A stretch of 64,000 nucleotides of DNA from Albibacterium sp035514885 (GTDB lineage Bacteria; Bacteroidota; Bacteroidia; Sphingobacteriales; Sphingobacteriaceae), in NCBI RefSeq assembly GCF_035514885.1, contig NZ_DATJCH010000022.1, positions 1-64,000 on the forward strand, given 5' to 3'. Position 1 is the first letter of the stretch. Each line of letters begins with the position of its first letter. Of the stretch, positions 9,724 to 17,382 are shown one piece after another. The notes under the pieces were generated by a model that ran no database searches, had not been told where the DNA came from, and saw only the letters and a program-made list of their open reading frames with translations. The position numbers were made by a program, and so were the translations under genes.

Positions 9724-11541
9724 ATGAGCTATCAACCCATAGAAAATTATGGAATAATAGGAGACCTTAATACCATCGCTTTAGTTGGGCTGGATGGCTC
9801 CATAGATTTTATGTGTTTCCCTGATTTTGATTCACCAAGCATTTTTGCGGCTTTATTGGATGATAAAAAAGGTGGATCTTTCCAGTTAAGCCCGTTATTT
9901 AAAGAAATGAAGACAAAACAATTGTATTTACCTGATACAAATGTTTTGCTTACGCGGTTCCTATCACCGGAGGGGGTAGCCGAAATAACCGACTTTATGC
10001 CGGTTGAAGAACTTTATAATGGCAAGGAGCTGATTAGGCGTGTTACTTCCATCCGTGGGGAAGTGAGCTATAAAATGAAATGTAATCCTAAGTTTAATTA
10101 CGGAAAAAGCAATCATAGAATTCAACGAATTTCGGATAAAGAAATACTTTTCATCAGTGAGGATAAAACAGTTCTCCGATTAATAAGCTCAATTTCTTTA
10201 AAAATAAATGGTGGGGACGTTATCGCAGAATTCACCTTGCAACCAACGGAAACCGCTGACTTTTTACTAGAGCATTTAGACAAAGACCACGGCCAGGAAA
10301 GGGATTTGGAAGGATTTATTACACAAAGTTTATTTGAAACGGTAAACTATTGGAAAAACTGGATATCACAATCTACTTATAAAGGAAGATGGCTAGATAG
10401 CGTAAACCGCTCAGCTTTAGTCTTAAAGTTATTAACCTCACATAATTATGGATCAATAATAGCTGCACCAACTTTTAGCTTACCTGAAAGTATAGGTGCT
10501 TCAAGAAATTTTGATTACAGGTATACATGGATTAGGGATGCCTCTTTTTCGATGTATGCTCTAATACGACTTGGCTACACCAAAGAAGCAGGTGCTTTTA
10601 TGCATTGGGTTGAAAAACTTTGTCAGGATATCAAAGGGCATAACAGATTAGGAATTATGTATTCTATTAATGGCGAGAGGCAAATTGAAGAACGGGTTCT
10701 GGAAAATTTTGAAGGTTACCAAAAATCTTCTCCCGTCAGGATAGGAAATGATGCATACGGTCAATTGCAATTGGACATTTATGGGGAATTATTAGATTCG
10801 GTCTACCTCTATAATAAATATGGCGAGCCTATTTCCTACGATTTCTGGAAAGATCTTGAAAAGCAAATTGATTGGCTCTGTGATAATTGGAATCAACCGG
10901 ATGAGGGTATTTGGGAGGTTAGAGGAGGGAGAAAAAATTTCCTTTATTCTCGTTTATTGTGCTGGGTGTCGTTTGATAGAGCCATAAAAATTAGTGAGGC
11001 ACGTTCATTCCCATTGAATAGTAAATGGAGGGTAGAACGTGATAAAATCTACAATAGCGTTTTCTCAGAATATTGGAATGAAGAAAAACAGTCGTTTATG
11101 CAATTTCCTGGATCTGAAACGGTCGACGCTTCTACATTATTGATGCCGCTCGTTCGTTTCATTAGTCCCAAAGATCCACGCTGGCTCTCAACTATGAAGA
11201 GAATTGAAAAAGAGCTGGTTTCAGACTCTTTAGTATATCGCTACCGGCCGGAAGTTGCCGCTCCAGATGGCTTTGTTAGCCATGAAGGAACATTTTCAAT
11301 GTGTTCATTTTGGTATGTCGAATGTCTTTCTCGTGCGGGCCAATTGGAGAAAGCAAGGTTTTACTTTGAAAAAATGTTAGGATATGGTAATCACTTGGGT
11401 TTATATGCTGAACAATTAGGTTTTCAAGGGGAACATTTAGGTAATTTTCCACAAGCTTTTACCCATTTAGGTTTAATAAGCGCTGCCTATAATCTGAATC
11501 ATCAATTAAACGATAGTCGTAATAAAAACGTTAATTTCTAA
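9724..11541 (+). CDS. Glycoside hydrolase family 15 protein (glucoamylase/trehalase-like)
   Basis: The 605-residue protein begins with the trehalase-like N-terminal domain (YQPIENYGIIGD, GSIDFMCFPDFDSPS). A (alpha/alpha)6 GH15 catalytic domain follows, with the family hallmark SRNFDYRYTWIRDASF near residue 260. No signal peptide is visible, so it should act in the cytoplasm. Bacterial GH15 members of this type release glucose from trehalose, dextrin or isomaltose-type glucans; the substrate cannot be decided here. The glucose dehydrogenase gene starts three bases after its stop, which supports a path from glucoside to glucose to gluconolactone. Confidence 0.88.
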   Translation: MSYQPIENYGIIGDLNTIALVGLDGSIDFMCFPDFDSPSIFAALLDDKKGGSFQLSPLFKEMKTKQLYLPDTNVLLTRFLSPEGVAEITDFMPVEELYNGKELIRRVTSIRGEVSYKMKCNPKFNYGKSNHRIQRISDKEILFISEDKTVLRLISSISLKINGGDVIAEFTLQPTETADFLLEHLDKDHGQERDLEGFITQSLFETVNYWKNWISQSTYKGRWLDSVNRSALVLKLLTSHNYGSIIAAPTFSLPESIGASRNFDYRYTWIRDASFSMYALIRLGYTKEAGAFMHWVEKLCQDIKGHNRLGIMYSINGERQIEERVLENFEGYQKSSPVRIGNDAYGQLQLDIYGELLDSVYLYNKYGEPISYDFWKDLEKQIDWLCDNWNQPDEGIWEVRGGRKNFLYSRLLCWVSFDRAIKISEARSFPLNSKWRVERDKIYNSVFSEYWNEEKQSFMQFPGSETVDASTLLMPLVRFISPKDPRWLSTMKRIEKELVSDSLVYRYRPEVAAPDGFVSHEGTFSMCSFWYVECLSRAGQLEKARFYFEKMLGYGNHLGLYAEQLGFQGEHLGNFPQAFTHLGLISAAYNLNHQLNDSRNKNVNF

Positions 11542-11544
11542 AGT

Positions 11545-12657
11545 ATGAAAGCAATATCATTAGTGCCGGGAACCTCAAACATTTCGTTAAAAGATGTGAC
11601 AGAACCGGTAATCCAATATCCGGATGAAATAAAGATGAAAGTTTTACAAGTTGGAATCTGCGGTACAGACAGAGATGAAGCTACAGGCGGAAGGGCTAAA
11701 GCGCCAGCCCGCAAACCTGAATTAATTATCGGCCATGAAATGTTTGGCCGGGTTGTAGCAGTTGGAAACGATGTAAAATCCGTACAGGTAGGTGAATATG
11801 GAATATTTACAGTTCGACGAGGCTGCGGGAAATGCATCGCCTGCAATAATAACCGCAGCGATATGTGCTTTACTGGAGAATACACAGAAAGGGGTATTAA
11901 AGGTGCGGATGGGTTTCAATCTGAGTTTGTTATAGATAAAGATCAGTACTTTATAAAAATACCTGATGAGATTAAAGACATTGGAGTATTAACTGAACCG
12001 ATGTCTATCGCAGCTAAAGCAATAGATGAAGCGTTAATTATCCAACAGGCCAGATTTAAGAATTTCGGCAGTTCTGAAAATTGGCTCAATGGTAAAAAGG
12101 CTTTGGTAGCTGGCATTGGCTCAATTGGTTTACTAGCAGCTTTTGCACTTCGTTTAAGGGGTGCGACTGTCTACGGAATGGATATAGTAGATGAAAACAG
12201 TCTGCGTCCGCAGCTTCTTAAAGAAATCGGCGGAAAATATATAAATGGCAATGAAGTAGATGTAAATAATTTAGATGAGAAGCTAGGCCAGGTTGATTTT
12301 ATCTTTGAAGCTGCAGGTATTGGTAAGCTGCAGATACAATTGATAGATGCCTTAGGTATTAATGGGATTTATATAGCTACCGGTATTCCCGAAGGTACAA
12401 GACCGGTAACCGTGAACGGCGCAGACCTGATGCGTCAATTGGTGCTAAAGAACCAAGTCGTCCTAGGCAGTGTCAATGCAAGCATTGACCATTACAAACT
12501 AGCGGTTGCAGACCTCGAAGGTTGCAAAAAAAGATGGCCAGAAGCTACTGATCAGCTGATAACTGAACGCATTCCGTATACTGACTTTAAACAAGCTCTC
12601 CATGATCATAAAACCGATGAAATAAAAGTCGTTATTGAATGGGCACAACAAATATGA
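11545..12657 (+). CDS. Zinc-dependent glucose 1-dehydrogenase (MDR superfamily)
   Basis: The 370-residue protein resembles archaeal-type glucose dehydrogenases. Visible are the catalytic-zinc residue C39 (GICGTDRDE), the H64-E65 pair (GHEMFG), E151 (LTEPMS) and a four-cysteine structural zinc loop at C94, C97, C100 and C108. A nucleotide-binding motif GIGSIG lies near residues 190-195, followed by an acidic residue, D213, at the end of the second strand. It would oxidise glucose to gluconolactone with NAD(P). It lies three bases after the GH15 gene and is almost certainly co-transcribed with it. Activity on other aldoses such as galactose is possible. Confidence 0.82.
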   Translation: MKAISLVPGTSNISLKDVTEPVIQYPDEIKMKVLQVGICGTDRDEATGGRAKAPARKPELIIGHEMFGRVVAVGNDVKSVQVGEYGIFTVRRGCGKCIACNNNRSDMCFTGEYTERGIKGADGFQSEFVIDKDQYFIKIPDEIKDIGVLTEPMSIAAKAIDEALIIQQARFKNFGSSENWLNGKKALVAGIGSIGLLAAFALRLRGATVYGMDIVDENSLRPQLLKEIGGKYINGNEVDVNNLDEKLGQVDFIFEAAGIGKLQIQLIDALGINGIYIATGIPEGTRPVTVNGADLMRQLVLKNQVVLGSVNASIDHYKLAVADLEGCKKRWPEATDQLITERIPYTDFKQALHDHKTDEIKVVIEWAQQI

Positions 12658-12694
12658 CTTCATAAAGGTAAATTGCGATGTAATTGGACTGGAT

Positions 12695-13345
12695 TTATAC
12701 AGCGCTATTTTCTAAAAACATCGTTTTAATAAAATCCACCTCACCGGTCTCCACATTATAAAAAGCCCCTAAAACGCCTATCTCTCCTTTTTCATACATG
12801 TCATGAAGCACCTCACTTTTATCCAAAATTCCTGCTATCGTATGTTCTACGTGCCGAGACGCTACGAGATTAATTCCCTCGATGGACGCTAAATCAGTGT
12901 CGGCATGGTGTTCTTTTACGTATTCAATTGAAGGACTTACTTTCTCAAGAAGATTTGTCAAATGTCCCAATTTGGTTTCTTTACAGGCGCCAGTGATGGC
13001 CCCGCATTTGGAATGTCCTAATACTACGATCAGTTTAGAACCAGCAAGCTTACAAGCGAATTCCATTGAACCTATAACATCCTCGCTAATCACATTCCCG
13101 GCGATACGTACACTAAATATATCACCAAGACCCTGATCAAAAATAAGTTCTGCCGAGGTCCGACTATCAATGCAACTTAAAATAACAGCAAAGGGAAATT
13201 GGCCATTCTTCGTTTCGTTTACTTGTTCGAGCAAATTACGGTTGGCTTTTAAGTTATTTACAAACCGTTGATTCCCTTCTTTTAAAAATGACAATGCCAA
13301 TGAAGGTGTTATTGATCTTTGATCTTCTATGTTATGTAATCTCAT
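12695..13345 (-). CDS. Beta-class carbonic anhydrase
   Basis: The 216-residue protein carries the beta-carbonic-anhydrase signature: zinc ligands C58, H111 and C114 and the Asp-Arg dyad D60/R62 in SCIDSR and LGHSKCGAITGA. It interconverts CO2 and bicarbonate in the cytoplasm. The gene is convergent with the glucose dehydrogenase gene across a 37-base gap. A TACCTTTG element at 13367-13374 probably belongs to its promoter. A few family members have lost activity, but all metal and catalytic residues are present here. Confidence 0.93.
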   Translation of the reverse strand: MRLHNIEDQRSITPSLALSFLKEGNQRFVNNLKANRNLLEQVNETKNGQFPFAVILSCIDSRTSAELIFDQGLGDIFSVRIAGNVISEDVIGSMEFACKLAGSKLIVVLGHSKCGAITGACKETKLGHLTNLLEKVSPSIEYVKEHHADTDLASIEGINLVASRHVEHTIAGILDKSEVLHDMYEKGEIGVLGAFYNVETGEVDFIKTMFLENSAV

Positions 13346-13366
13346 GATATTGTATTGTTTTTTTTA

Positions 13367-13374
13367 CAAAGGTA
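13367..13374 (-). promoter_or_regulatory. Probable promoter -7 element of the carbonic anhydrase gene
   Basis: Read on the minus strand the bases are TACCTTTG, a perfect match to the Bacteroidota -7 consensus TAnnTTTG, 22 bases upstream of the ATG. The expected TTG about 20 bases further upstream is weak (TTC). Confidence 0.5.
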
Positions 13375-13757
13375 GAAATCATTCTAAGAAATATGAATAG
13401 TTACTAACAAGGCTTGGAGAAATAAGAGGAACACCGCATTGATTCCTATTCTGTTACGCCACGAAGGAAAAATTATATGCAACCAGATCCATCTGGTGCT
13501 ATCGTAAGAATCTGAATCCTGAATCAACCTGCTTAAATCAATGACTTTTCAATATCCTTAGGCGTTATAATCTCCATTCCGTTTAATGTATATACTAATA
13601 ACTATGAATAGTTTCTGCAATGAAATAGTTATAAATATAAAACTTTTCCACAATTATAAATTTATAATACATTGTTAATCAGATACATAATATAAATTGT
13701 TTGTAATGTTTATAACATTCAGTTAATTTACACCTAACACAAAGCAACATTTTAACT
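13375..13757. other. Intergenic region with no recognised gene
   Basis: I see no coding frame or RNA gene. The only structure noticed is a short dyad ACCAGAT-cc-ATCTGGT at 13482-13497, too tight to form a normal hairpin. The A+T-rich right end leads into the promoter-like TATATTTG at 13758. Confidence 0.55.
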
Positions 13758-13765
13758 TATATTTG
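13758..13765 (+). promoter_or_regulatory. Promoter -7 element of a short transcript
   Basis: TATATTTG matches the Bacteroidota -7 consensus exactly. No good TTG lies 19-21 bases upstream. Initiation a few bases downstream would give a roughly 400-nt transcript that contains the 43-aa ORF at 13938 and ends at the strong terminator at 14132-14168. Confidence 0.4.
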
Positions 13766-13937
13766 TGATGTTTCAATTATATGATTATAGACCTCCAAGC
13801 CTATATCAATCAAATGAAGCTGATCCTGAAGACAAAAAAGATTGGATAGTACGACAAACCTATCGGTAGTTAATGCTAAGTAAAGCTATCCTCGTCAATT
13901 CTTAGTAATTTAAAAACAGAAAGGAGGTCTAAATACT

Positions 13938-14069
13938 ATGAATGAAACCATTATCGAAAAAGATGGTAAGCGTTACAAAGTAGTCTTTTCTAAATATACA
14001 ACTAGAAACGGCAAACGAGTTTACCATCCAAAAGGTAAAGTATACCGTTTCTTAGTTGAAATTAAGTAG
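13938..14069 (+). CDS. Small basic 43-aa protein of unknown function
   Basis: A 43-codon ORF rich in Lys, Arg and Tyr that begins MNETIIEKDGKRYKVV and ends in KVYRFLVEIK. I do not recognise the family. The support is its context. A complete Shine-Dalgarno AAGGAGGT (13921-13928) sits nine bases before the ATG, which is exceptional in a phylum that rarely uses such sites. A promoter-like TATATTTG lies upstream and a strong rho-independent terminator begins 63 bases after the stop. It is transcribed alone. It has no cysteines, signal peptide or membrane segment, and its charge would suit nucleic acid or ribosome binding, but that is speculation. Confidence 0.6.
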   Translation: MNETIIEKDGKRYKVVFSKYTTRNGKRVYHPKGKVYRFLVEIK

Positions 14070-14131
14070 ACTAACGGTGCGTTGATTATCTGGTTTAAGT
14101 TTCCAAGCAGAACCAGGTAAGCATCTACTAG

Positions 14132-14168
14132 AACTGATTAGGAGTTTGTCGACCTAATCAGTTTTTTT
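14132..14168 (+). terminator. Rho-independent terminator after the 43-aa ORF
   Basis: An 11-bp perfect stem (AACTGATTAGG with CCTAATCAGTT) with a 10-base loop runs directly into a T-tract. It ends the short transcript carrying the 43-aa ORF. There is no matching A-run on the other side, so it is one-directional. Confidence 0.85.
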
Positions 14169-14174
14169 ATGAAA

Positions 14175-14369
14175 TTAAAGAGCTTGTATTTTAGTTATAT
14201 AGAAGCCGTCATCCAAAGGAAAATATTGTTCAATCTGGATTCTTACCCCAATCAATAAATCATAAATTTTATTTGTTCCTTTTACTTCCATAGTATTCTC
14301 GTTGAAGTAACAAGGAATACCGTAAATTTTTGCAAGGTGTGTGAATTCAATTATATTTTCTTTCATCAT
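14175..14369 (-). CDS. Hypothetical 64-aa protein
   Basis: A short cytoplasmic protein with no recognised domain. The sequence has alternating hydrophobic and charged residues and a central stretch (YDLLIGVRIQIEQYFP) that could form a beta strand or amphipathic helix. It begins with a double ATG and has plausible coding composition, but no clear promoter was seen. It faces the 43-aa ORF across the terminator. It lies in an accessory patch of small genes, so strain-specific occurrence is likely. Confidence 0.4.
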   Translation of the reverse strand: MMKENIIEFTHLAKIYGIPCYFNENTMEVKGTNKIYDLLIGVRIQIEQYFPLDDGFYITKIQAL

Positions 14370-14685
14370 TGCTCTCGGAAAACAATATAAATTTTTAATT
14401 TATTTAAATTTTAAATCATTAAAGACTCATAGAAACAACATACTCTATTCATGATTGTTTCACGCTTGCTTAAGTGTTTTGCGTCATCAAATTAACGATG
14501 TTTATTTTGATTTCCAAAATATTTATTGGAATATATTTGCAATTAAATTATAAATTAAATTTTATATAGATAGTAACATATTTACTATCAATTACTTATC
14601 TATTTAATTTACAAGTTTTCGACTGTCCTTTCTGATTGTGAAACTTTTTTCTATCTTTGCCGCCCGCTAATATAAAAACAGCACA
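14370..14685. other. A+T-rich intergenic region with an orphan promoter
   Basis: No gene is seen in these 316 bases. Near its right end lies a consensus -7 element, TATCTTTG, on the plus strand; it is listed separately and no plus-strand gene follows it. Confidence 0.6.
14652..14659 (+). promoter_or_regulatory. Orphan promoter -7 element
   Basis: TATCTTTG matches the Bacteroidota -7 consensus and is followed by CCGCCCGC, a G+C-rich start region unlike its surroundings. No plus-strand gene follows before 16408. Transcription from here would run antisense to the frameshifted gene. It may be the promoter of a lost gene or of an unannotated RNA. Confidence 0.35.
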
Positions 14686-15212
14686 TTAAATACCCTCGAT
14701 TAATTTAGGAAATGTCGTGATTAAAATATGGTTTTTTACCTCTATATTTTGGCTATACACCCTACCCTCATCATCTTGAAATTCAATTACAAACAATATT
14801 TGATCTTCATATTCGAGTGAAAAGATCTCAGGCAATGTAGCTGGAGAATAATGTAACTCCCAAATATCAACTCGTTGTATTTCTTTATTTATAAGATCCA
14901 TTTCTCTGATTACAGCTCGACAATTAAAATTAAATGGTGTAGTATTTGTTAGAAAAAACTGATATTCATCAATAGTCTCCCATTGCCTTTATATTTTTCA
15001 TGCTTTATCTTAAAACAAGGTCTTATTTCCCTCCTTGCCTTTTCTGAATTCTGCTGATTAATAATTCTCTGTTGCTCTTTATTAATTCCCATTTGTTCCA
15101 GCAATGTCCAGATAAGTGCACCGGCAGATACCAGCGTGATTACAACCATTGCCCAATCGGCACAAGTTCCTGAAATAGATGAGGGAGAATGAAAGAAAAA
15201 ATTAAAATTCAT
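14686..15212 (-). pseudogene. Frameshifted membrane-anchored protein of unknown function
   Basis: Two adjacent minus-strand frames fit one broken gene. The first, from the ATG at 15212, encodes one membrane helix (residues about 20-38) and a charged helix (EQQRIINQQNSEKARREI), then a domain starting IRPCFKIKHEKYK. Its frame then stops at 14949. The next frame continues without a stop from about 14990 as RQWETIDEYQFFLTN through to 14686. One lost base in an A-run near 14988-14991 explains the break and would restore about 175 residues. A sequencing error or a programmed shift cannot be excluded. Single-helix proteins of this shape are frequent in Bacteroidota accessory regions; the function is unknown. 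Confidence 0.55.
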
Positions 15213-15232
15213 ATATAATTAATTTGACCTGA

Positions 15233-15742
15233 TCATCCCTTTTTTAAATAATGGATAGCCACAATATAGATTATTTTGCGCTTATTATCTTTAATTATAA
15301 ATGACATCAATATCATTCCAAAAAATAACAGGATTACTATTGCGAAGTATGCAATAAATTTAATTGTAGTTTCATCTAAACTTAAAATCTTATAATTACT
15401 CTTCATAAGATTTAATCCTTCCAAATCAGCATTAAAAGAAGTAATATATAATATACTCATTAAAATACAAAAGTTAAGAAAGAAAAACAAGGTCACATAA
15501 TGATATATAGTTTTTAAAGTATAGACTACAAATTTCTGATAGTCGTTTTTCAAGAGCGCTATCAATTCATTATCCTTATTTTTTCTAATCTCGACTGATT
15601 TTGCATAGCTTGTGTAAGCATGTTTATAATATTTAGATATTTTTTGTTTAATAAAGTCTTTTAAAATATCTAATACTAATGCACCAATTAAAGCGGTAAT
15701 CCACCATTTAATTGATAGCACAGAGTCTACGAATTCTTCCAT
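15233..15742 (-). CDS. Hypothetical integral membrane protein
   Basis: I chose the ATG at 15742 (MEEFVDSVLSIKWW), giving 169 residues; an in-frame ATG at 15835 would add 31 low-complexity residues. About three membrane helices are visible: near the N-terminus, a central FFFLNFCILMSILYI, and a C-terminal IAYFAIVILLFFGMIL. A Lys-rich amphipathic segment lies between the first two. No family was recognised. It lies 20 bases upstream of the frameshifted gene on the same strand, so the two may have formed an operon. Confidence 0.5.
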   Translation of the reverse strand: MEEFVDSVLSIKWWITALIGALVLDILKDFIKQKISKYYKHAYTSYAKSVEIRKNKDNELIALLKNDYQKFVVYTLKTIYHYVTLFFFLNFCILMSILYITSFNADLEGLNLMKSNYKILSLDETTIKFIAYFAIVILLFFGMILMSFIIKDNKRKIIYIVAIHYLKKG

Positions 15743-15981
15743 GAAATTTAGGTTTATATTGAATACAAATTTAGATTTAAAATTCAAATTAAAAAGCTCC
15801 ACCATTACGATGAGACTTCTACTAATATAAACCAATACATGCCGTCTTTTCTGCTGTCACTATTTTTTACACTTGAACTATCTGTTGATATTGTTTTATC
15901 AACGCGCAACCTCACCAGCTTTGGCATCTGATACCTGAATACTCGCGCCATTACGTTGCTTGCTTTCGCAAACAGAGCAAA

Positions 15982-16058
15982 TGGTTGCGGATGCTGGACT
16001 CGAACCAGCGACCTTGAGCTTATGAGGCTTACGAGCTAACCAACTGCTCCAATCCGCG
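15982..16058 (-). tRNA. tRNA-Met (CAT), initiator-like but divergent
   Basis: The minus strand folds as a 77-nt tRNA with an encoded CCA end, D-stem GAGC/GCTC, T-arm GCTGG-TTCGAGT-CCAGC and anticodon CAT in loop CTCATAA. The acceptor ends form a C1-A72 mismatch, the hallmark of initiator tRNA. The D- and T-arms also resemble bacterial initiators. However, the anticodon stem is TAAGC/GCTCA with an A-C mismatch, so it lacks the three G-C pairs expected of initiators. No TAnnTTTG promoter is visible just upstream. It may be a minor or relic copy. Confidence 0.75.
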
Positions 16059-16358
16059 ATATATGTAGTCTTTCCTACTGTCAGTCTTTGATATTCATTA
16101 CGGCAATGATACTTAGGATGCGACCGCTTGATAAAATGTTGAGATGCAGACTTGTATTAAAACTTGTATTAGACTTGCTTTACTTGACAGAACACTTACA
16201 GAACATTTCTAGCGCTAGGTCTGCGCTTTTTAGGCTGTTGTAGCGCAGACATAGCTATTAGATCCCTGTCTTTACATTCATTAATCTAATACGATGTAGG
16301 AATATGTTATGTCTAAAGCCAAATCTGCTATTTTCTCCATAAAATAAATTACCAGCTC
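16059..16358. other. Intergenic region with short repeats, no gene
   Basis: I see no supported gene. The stretch holds two copies of ACTTGTATTA near 16150-16170 and an inverted repeat at 16219-16250. It ends at the well-formed promoter at 16359. Confidence 0.55.
16219..16250. repeat. Inverted repeat, 9-bp arms
   Basis: GTCTGCGCT (16219-16227) pairs perfectly with AGCGCAGAC (16242-16250) around a 14-base loop. The stem is G+C-rich in an A+T-rich region. No T-tract follows. It may be a remnant of a terminator or a mobile-element end. Confidence 0.4.
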
Positions 16359-16388
16359 TTGCATTTATGCAATTTATATTTAACTTTG
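16359..16388 (+). promoter_or_regulatory. Promoter of the 16408-18522 operon
   Basis: TTG (16359-16361), 19 bases, then TAACTTTG (16381-16388) match the Bacteroidota sigma-A promoter in both boxes and spacing. Initiation would fall about 15 bases before the ATG at 16408. Confidence 0.75.
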
Positions 16389-16407
16389 AAAATAAAAGTA
16401 CTTTCAA

Positions 16408-17022
16408 ATGAAGGAAAAGGATTACATTCGAGACATTGCCGAGATACACTCCATGATGGAGCGATCTTCAAAATTCCTTTCGCTCTCAGGCTGGGCAGGT
16501 GTACTGGCAGGCATTTATGCCTTGTCTGGTGCTTATATCGCATATATGCTGTTCCATTTTAATCCTGTTCAAATAGCATACAGCAATCCCGAATTGCCTG
16601 CCAACTTATCAAAAGTCGTAATATTAGCTATCATAATTTTAACCTTGACTATAGGCTCAGCCATTTTACTTTCCAGTAAAAAAGCTAATAAAAGAGGTGA
16701 AAATCTCTGGAATCCTACTTCTAAGCATCTTTTAATAAGCATGGCAGTTCCGCTTATTTCAGGCGGCATTTTGATTTTGATTTTAATCTCTCAAGGATTA
16801 ATTGGTTTGATTGCTCCGTTTACTTTAATATTCTACGGACTTGCACTATACAATGCTGGTAGATATACATATGGAGATTTGAAAATCTTGGGCCTTATCG
16901 AGATAGGTTTAGGAGTAATTAGCTCATATTATGTAGAATATGGCTTAATATTATGGGCAGTCGGGTTTGGAATTATGCATATCATTTATGGTATCCATTT
17001 GTATTATAAGTACGAAAAGTGA
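16408..17022 (+). CDS. Conserved multi-pass membrane protein
   Basis: The 204-residue protein has a short cytoplasmic N-terminus (KEKDYIRDIAEIHSMMERSSKF) followed by about six membrane helices. Its conserved-looking start, LSLSGWAGVLAGIYAL, recurs in Bacteroidota membrane proteins found next to a small winged-helix regulator. No enzyme or transporter motif is visible. Its stop overlaps the GTG start of the regulator gene by four bases (GTGA), so the two are translationally coupled. Confidence 0.7.
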   Translation: MKEKDYIRDIAEIHSMMERSSKFLSLSGWAGVLAGIYALSGAYIAYMLFHFNPVQIAYSNPELPANLSKVVILAIIILTLTIGSAILLSSKKANKRGENLWNPTSKHLLISMAVPLISGGILILILISQGLIGLIAPFTLIFYGLALYNAGRYTYGDLKILGLIEIGLGVISSYYVEYGLILWAVGFGIMHIIYGIHLYYKYEK

Positions 17023-17318
17023 AAATATCAATTACGGGTTTAAATAAAGCGTTTGAAAGCAGAATCAAGCTCGGCATTATGTCAGCATTGGCTGTTAACA
17101 ATATGCTTGATTTCAACTTACTAAAGGAATACCTTGATGTAACAGATGGCAATTTAGCCAGCCATATCAAGGCTTTGGAAAAAGAAGGCTTTATTGATAT
17201 TGAAAAGTCTTTTATTGACCGAAAACCAAACACTAAATATTTTATGACTAAGAAAGGTAAGCAAGCCTTTGATAATCATCTTAAAGCATTACAAGAATTG
17301 ATAGAATTACAAAAATAA
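17019..17318 (+). CDS. Winged-helix transcriptional regulator
   Basis: A 99-residue protein consisting of one winged helix-turn-helix domain. The recognition-helix region reads TDGNLASHIKALEKEGFI and the wing segment KSFIDRKPNTKYFMTKKG, as in the MarR/ArsR-like single-domain regulators of the PF13601 type. The start is GTG, overlapping the upstream stop. Sandwiched between two membrane-protein genes, it probably controls this operon; the signal is unknown. Confidence 0.82.
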   Translation: MKISITGLNKAFESRIKLGIMSALAVNNMLDFNLLKEYLDVTDGNLASHIKALEKEGFIDIEKSFIDRKPNTKYFMTKKGKQAFDNHLKALQELIELQK

Positions 17319-17382
17319 CAACAATAATCAAAAAAATTTACCCAACAACTTTGAATTACAAAGTTCTTTTAAAAGCATTAAA

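Noticed and set aside
11538..11919. Minus-strand frames opposite the glucose dehydrogenase start
   Set aside because: Antisense to a gene with all zinc and cofactor residues; no independent support.
13768..13869. 33-codon frame (starts MFQLYDYRPP) just after the TATATTTG box
   Set aside because: Its ATG lies at or before the expected transcription start and has no ribosome-binding site; it may be part of a leader instead of a gene.
13346..16258. Defence island or toxin-antitoxin system among the small genes
   Set aside because: No nuclease, kinase, toxin fold or antitoxin pattern could be recognised; the genes are too short and unrelated to known families to claim it.
16258..16562. Frames of about 63-67 codons on both strands around the 16408 promoter
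   Set aside because: They overlap the promoter and the start of a well-supported membrane-protein gene in other frames.
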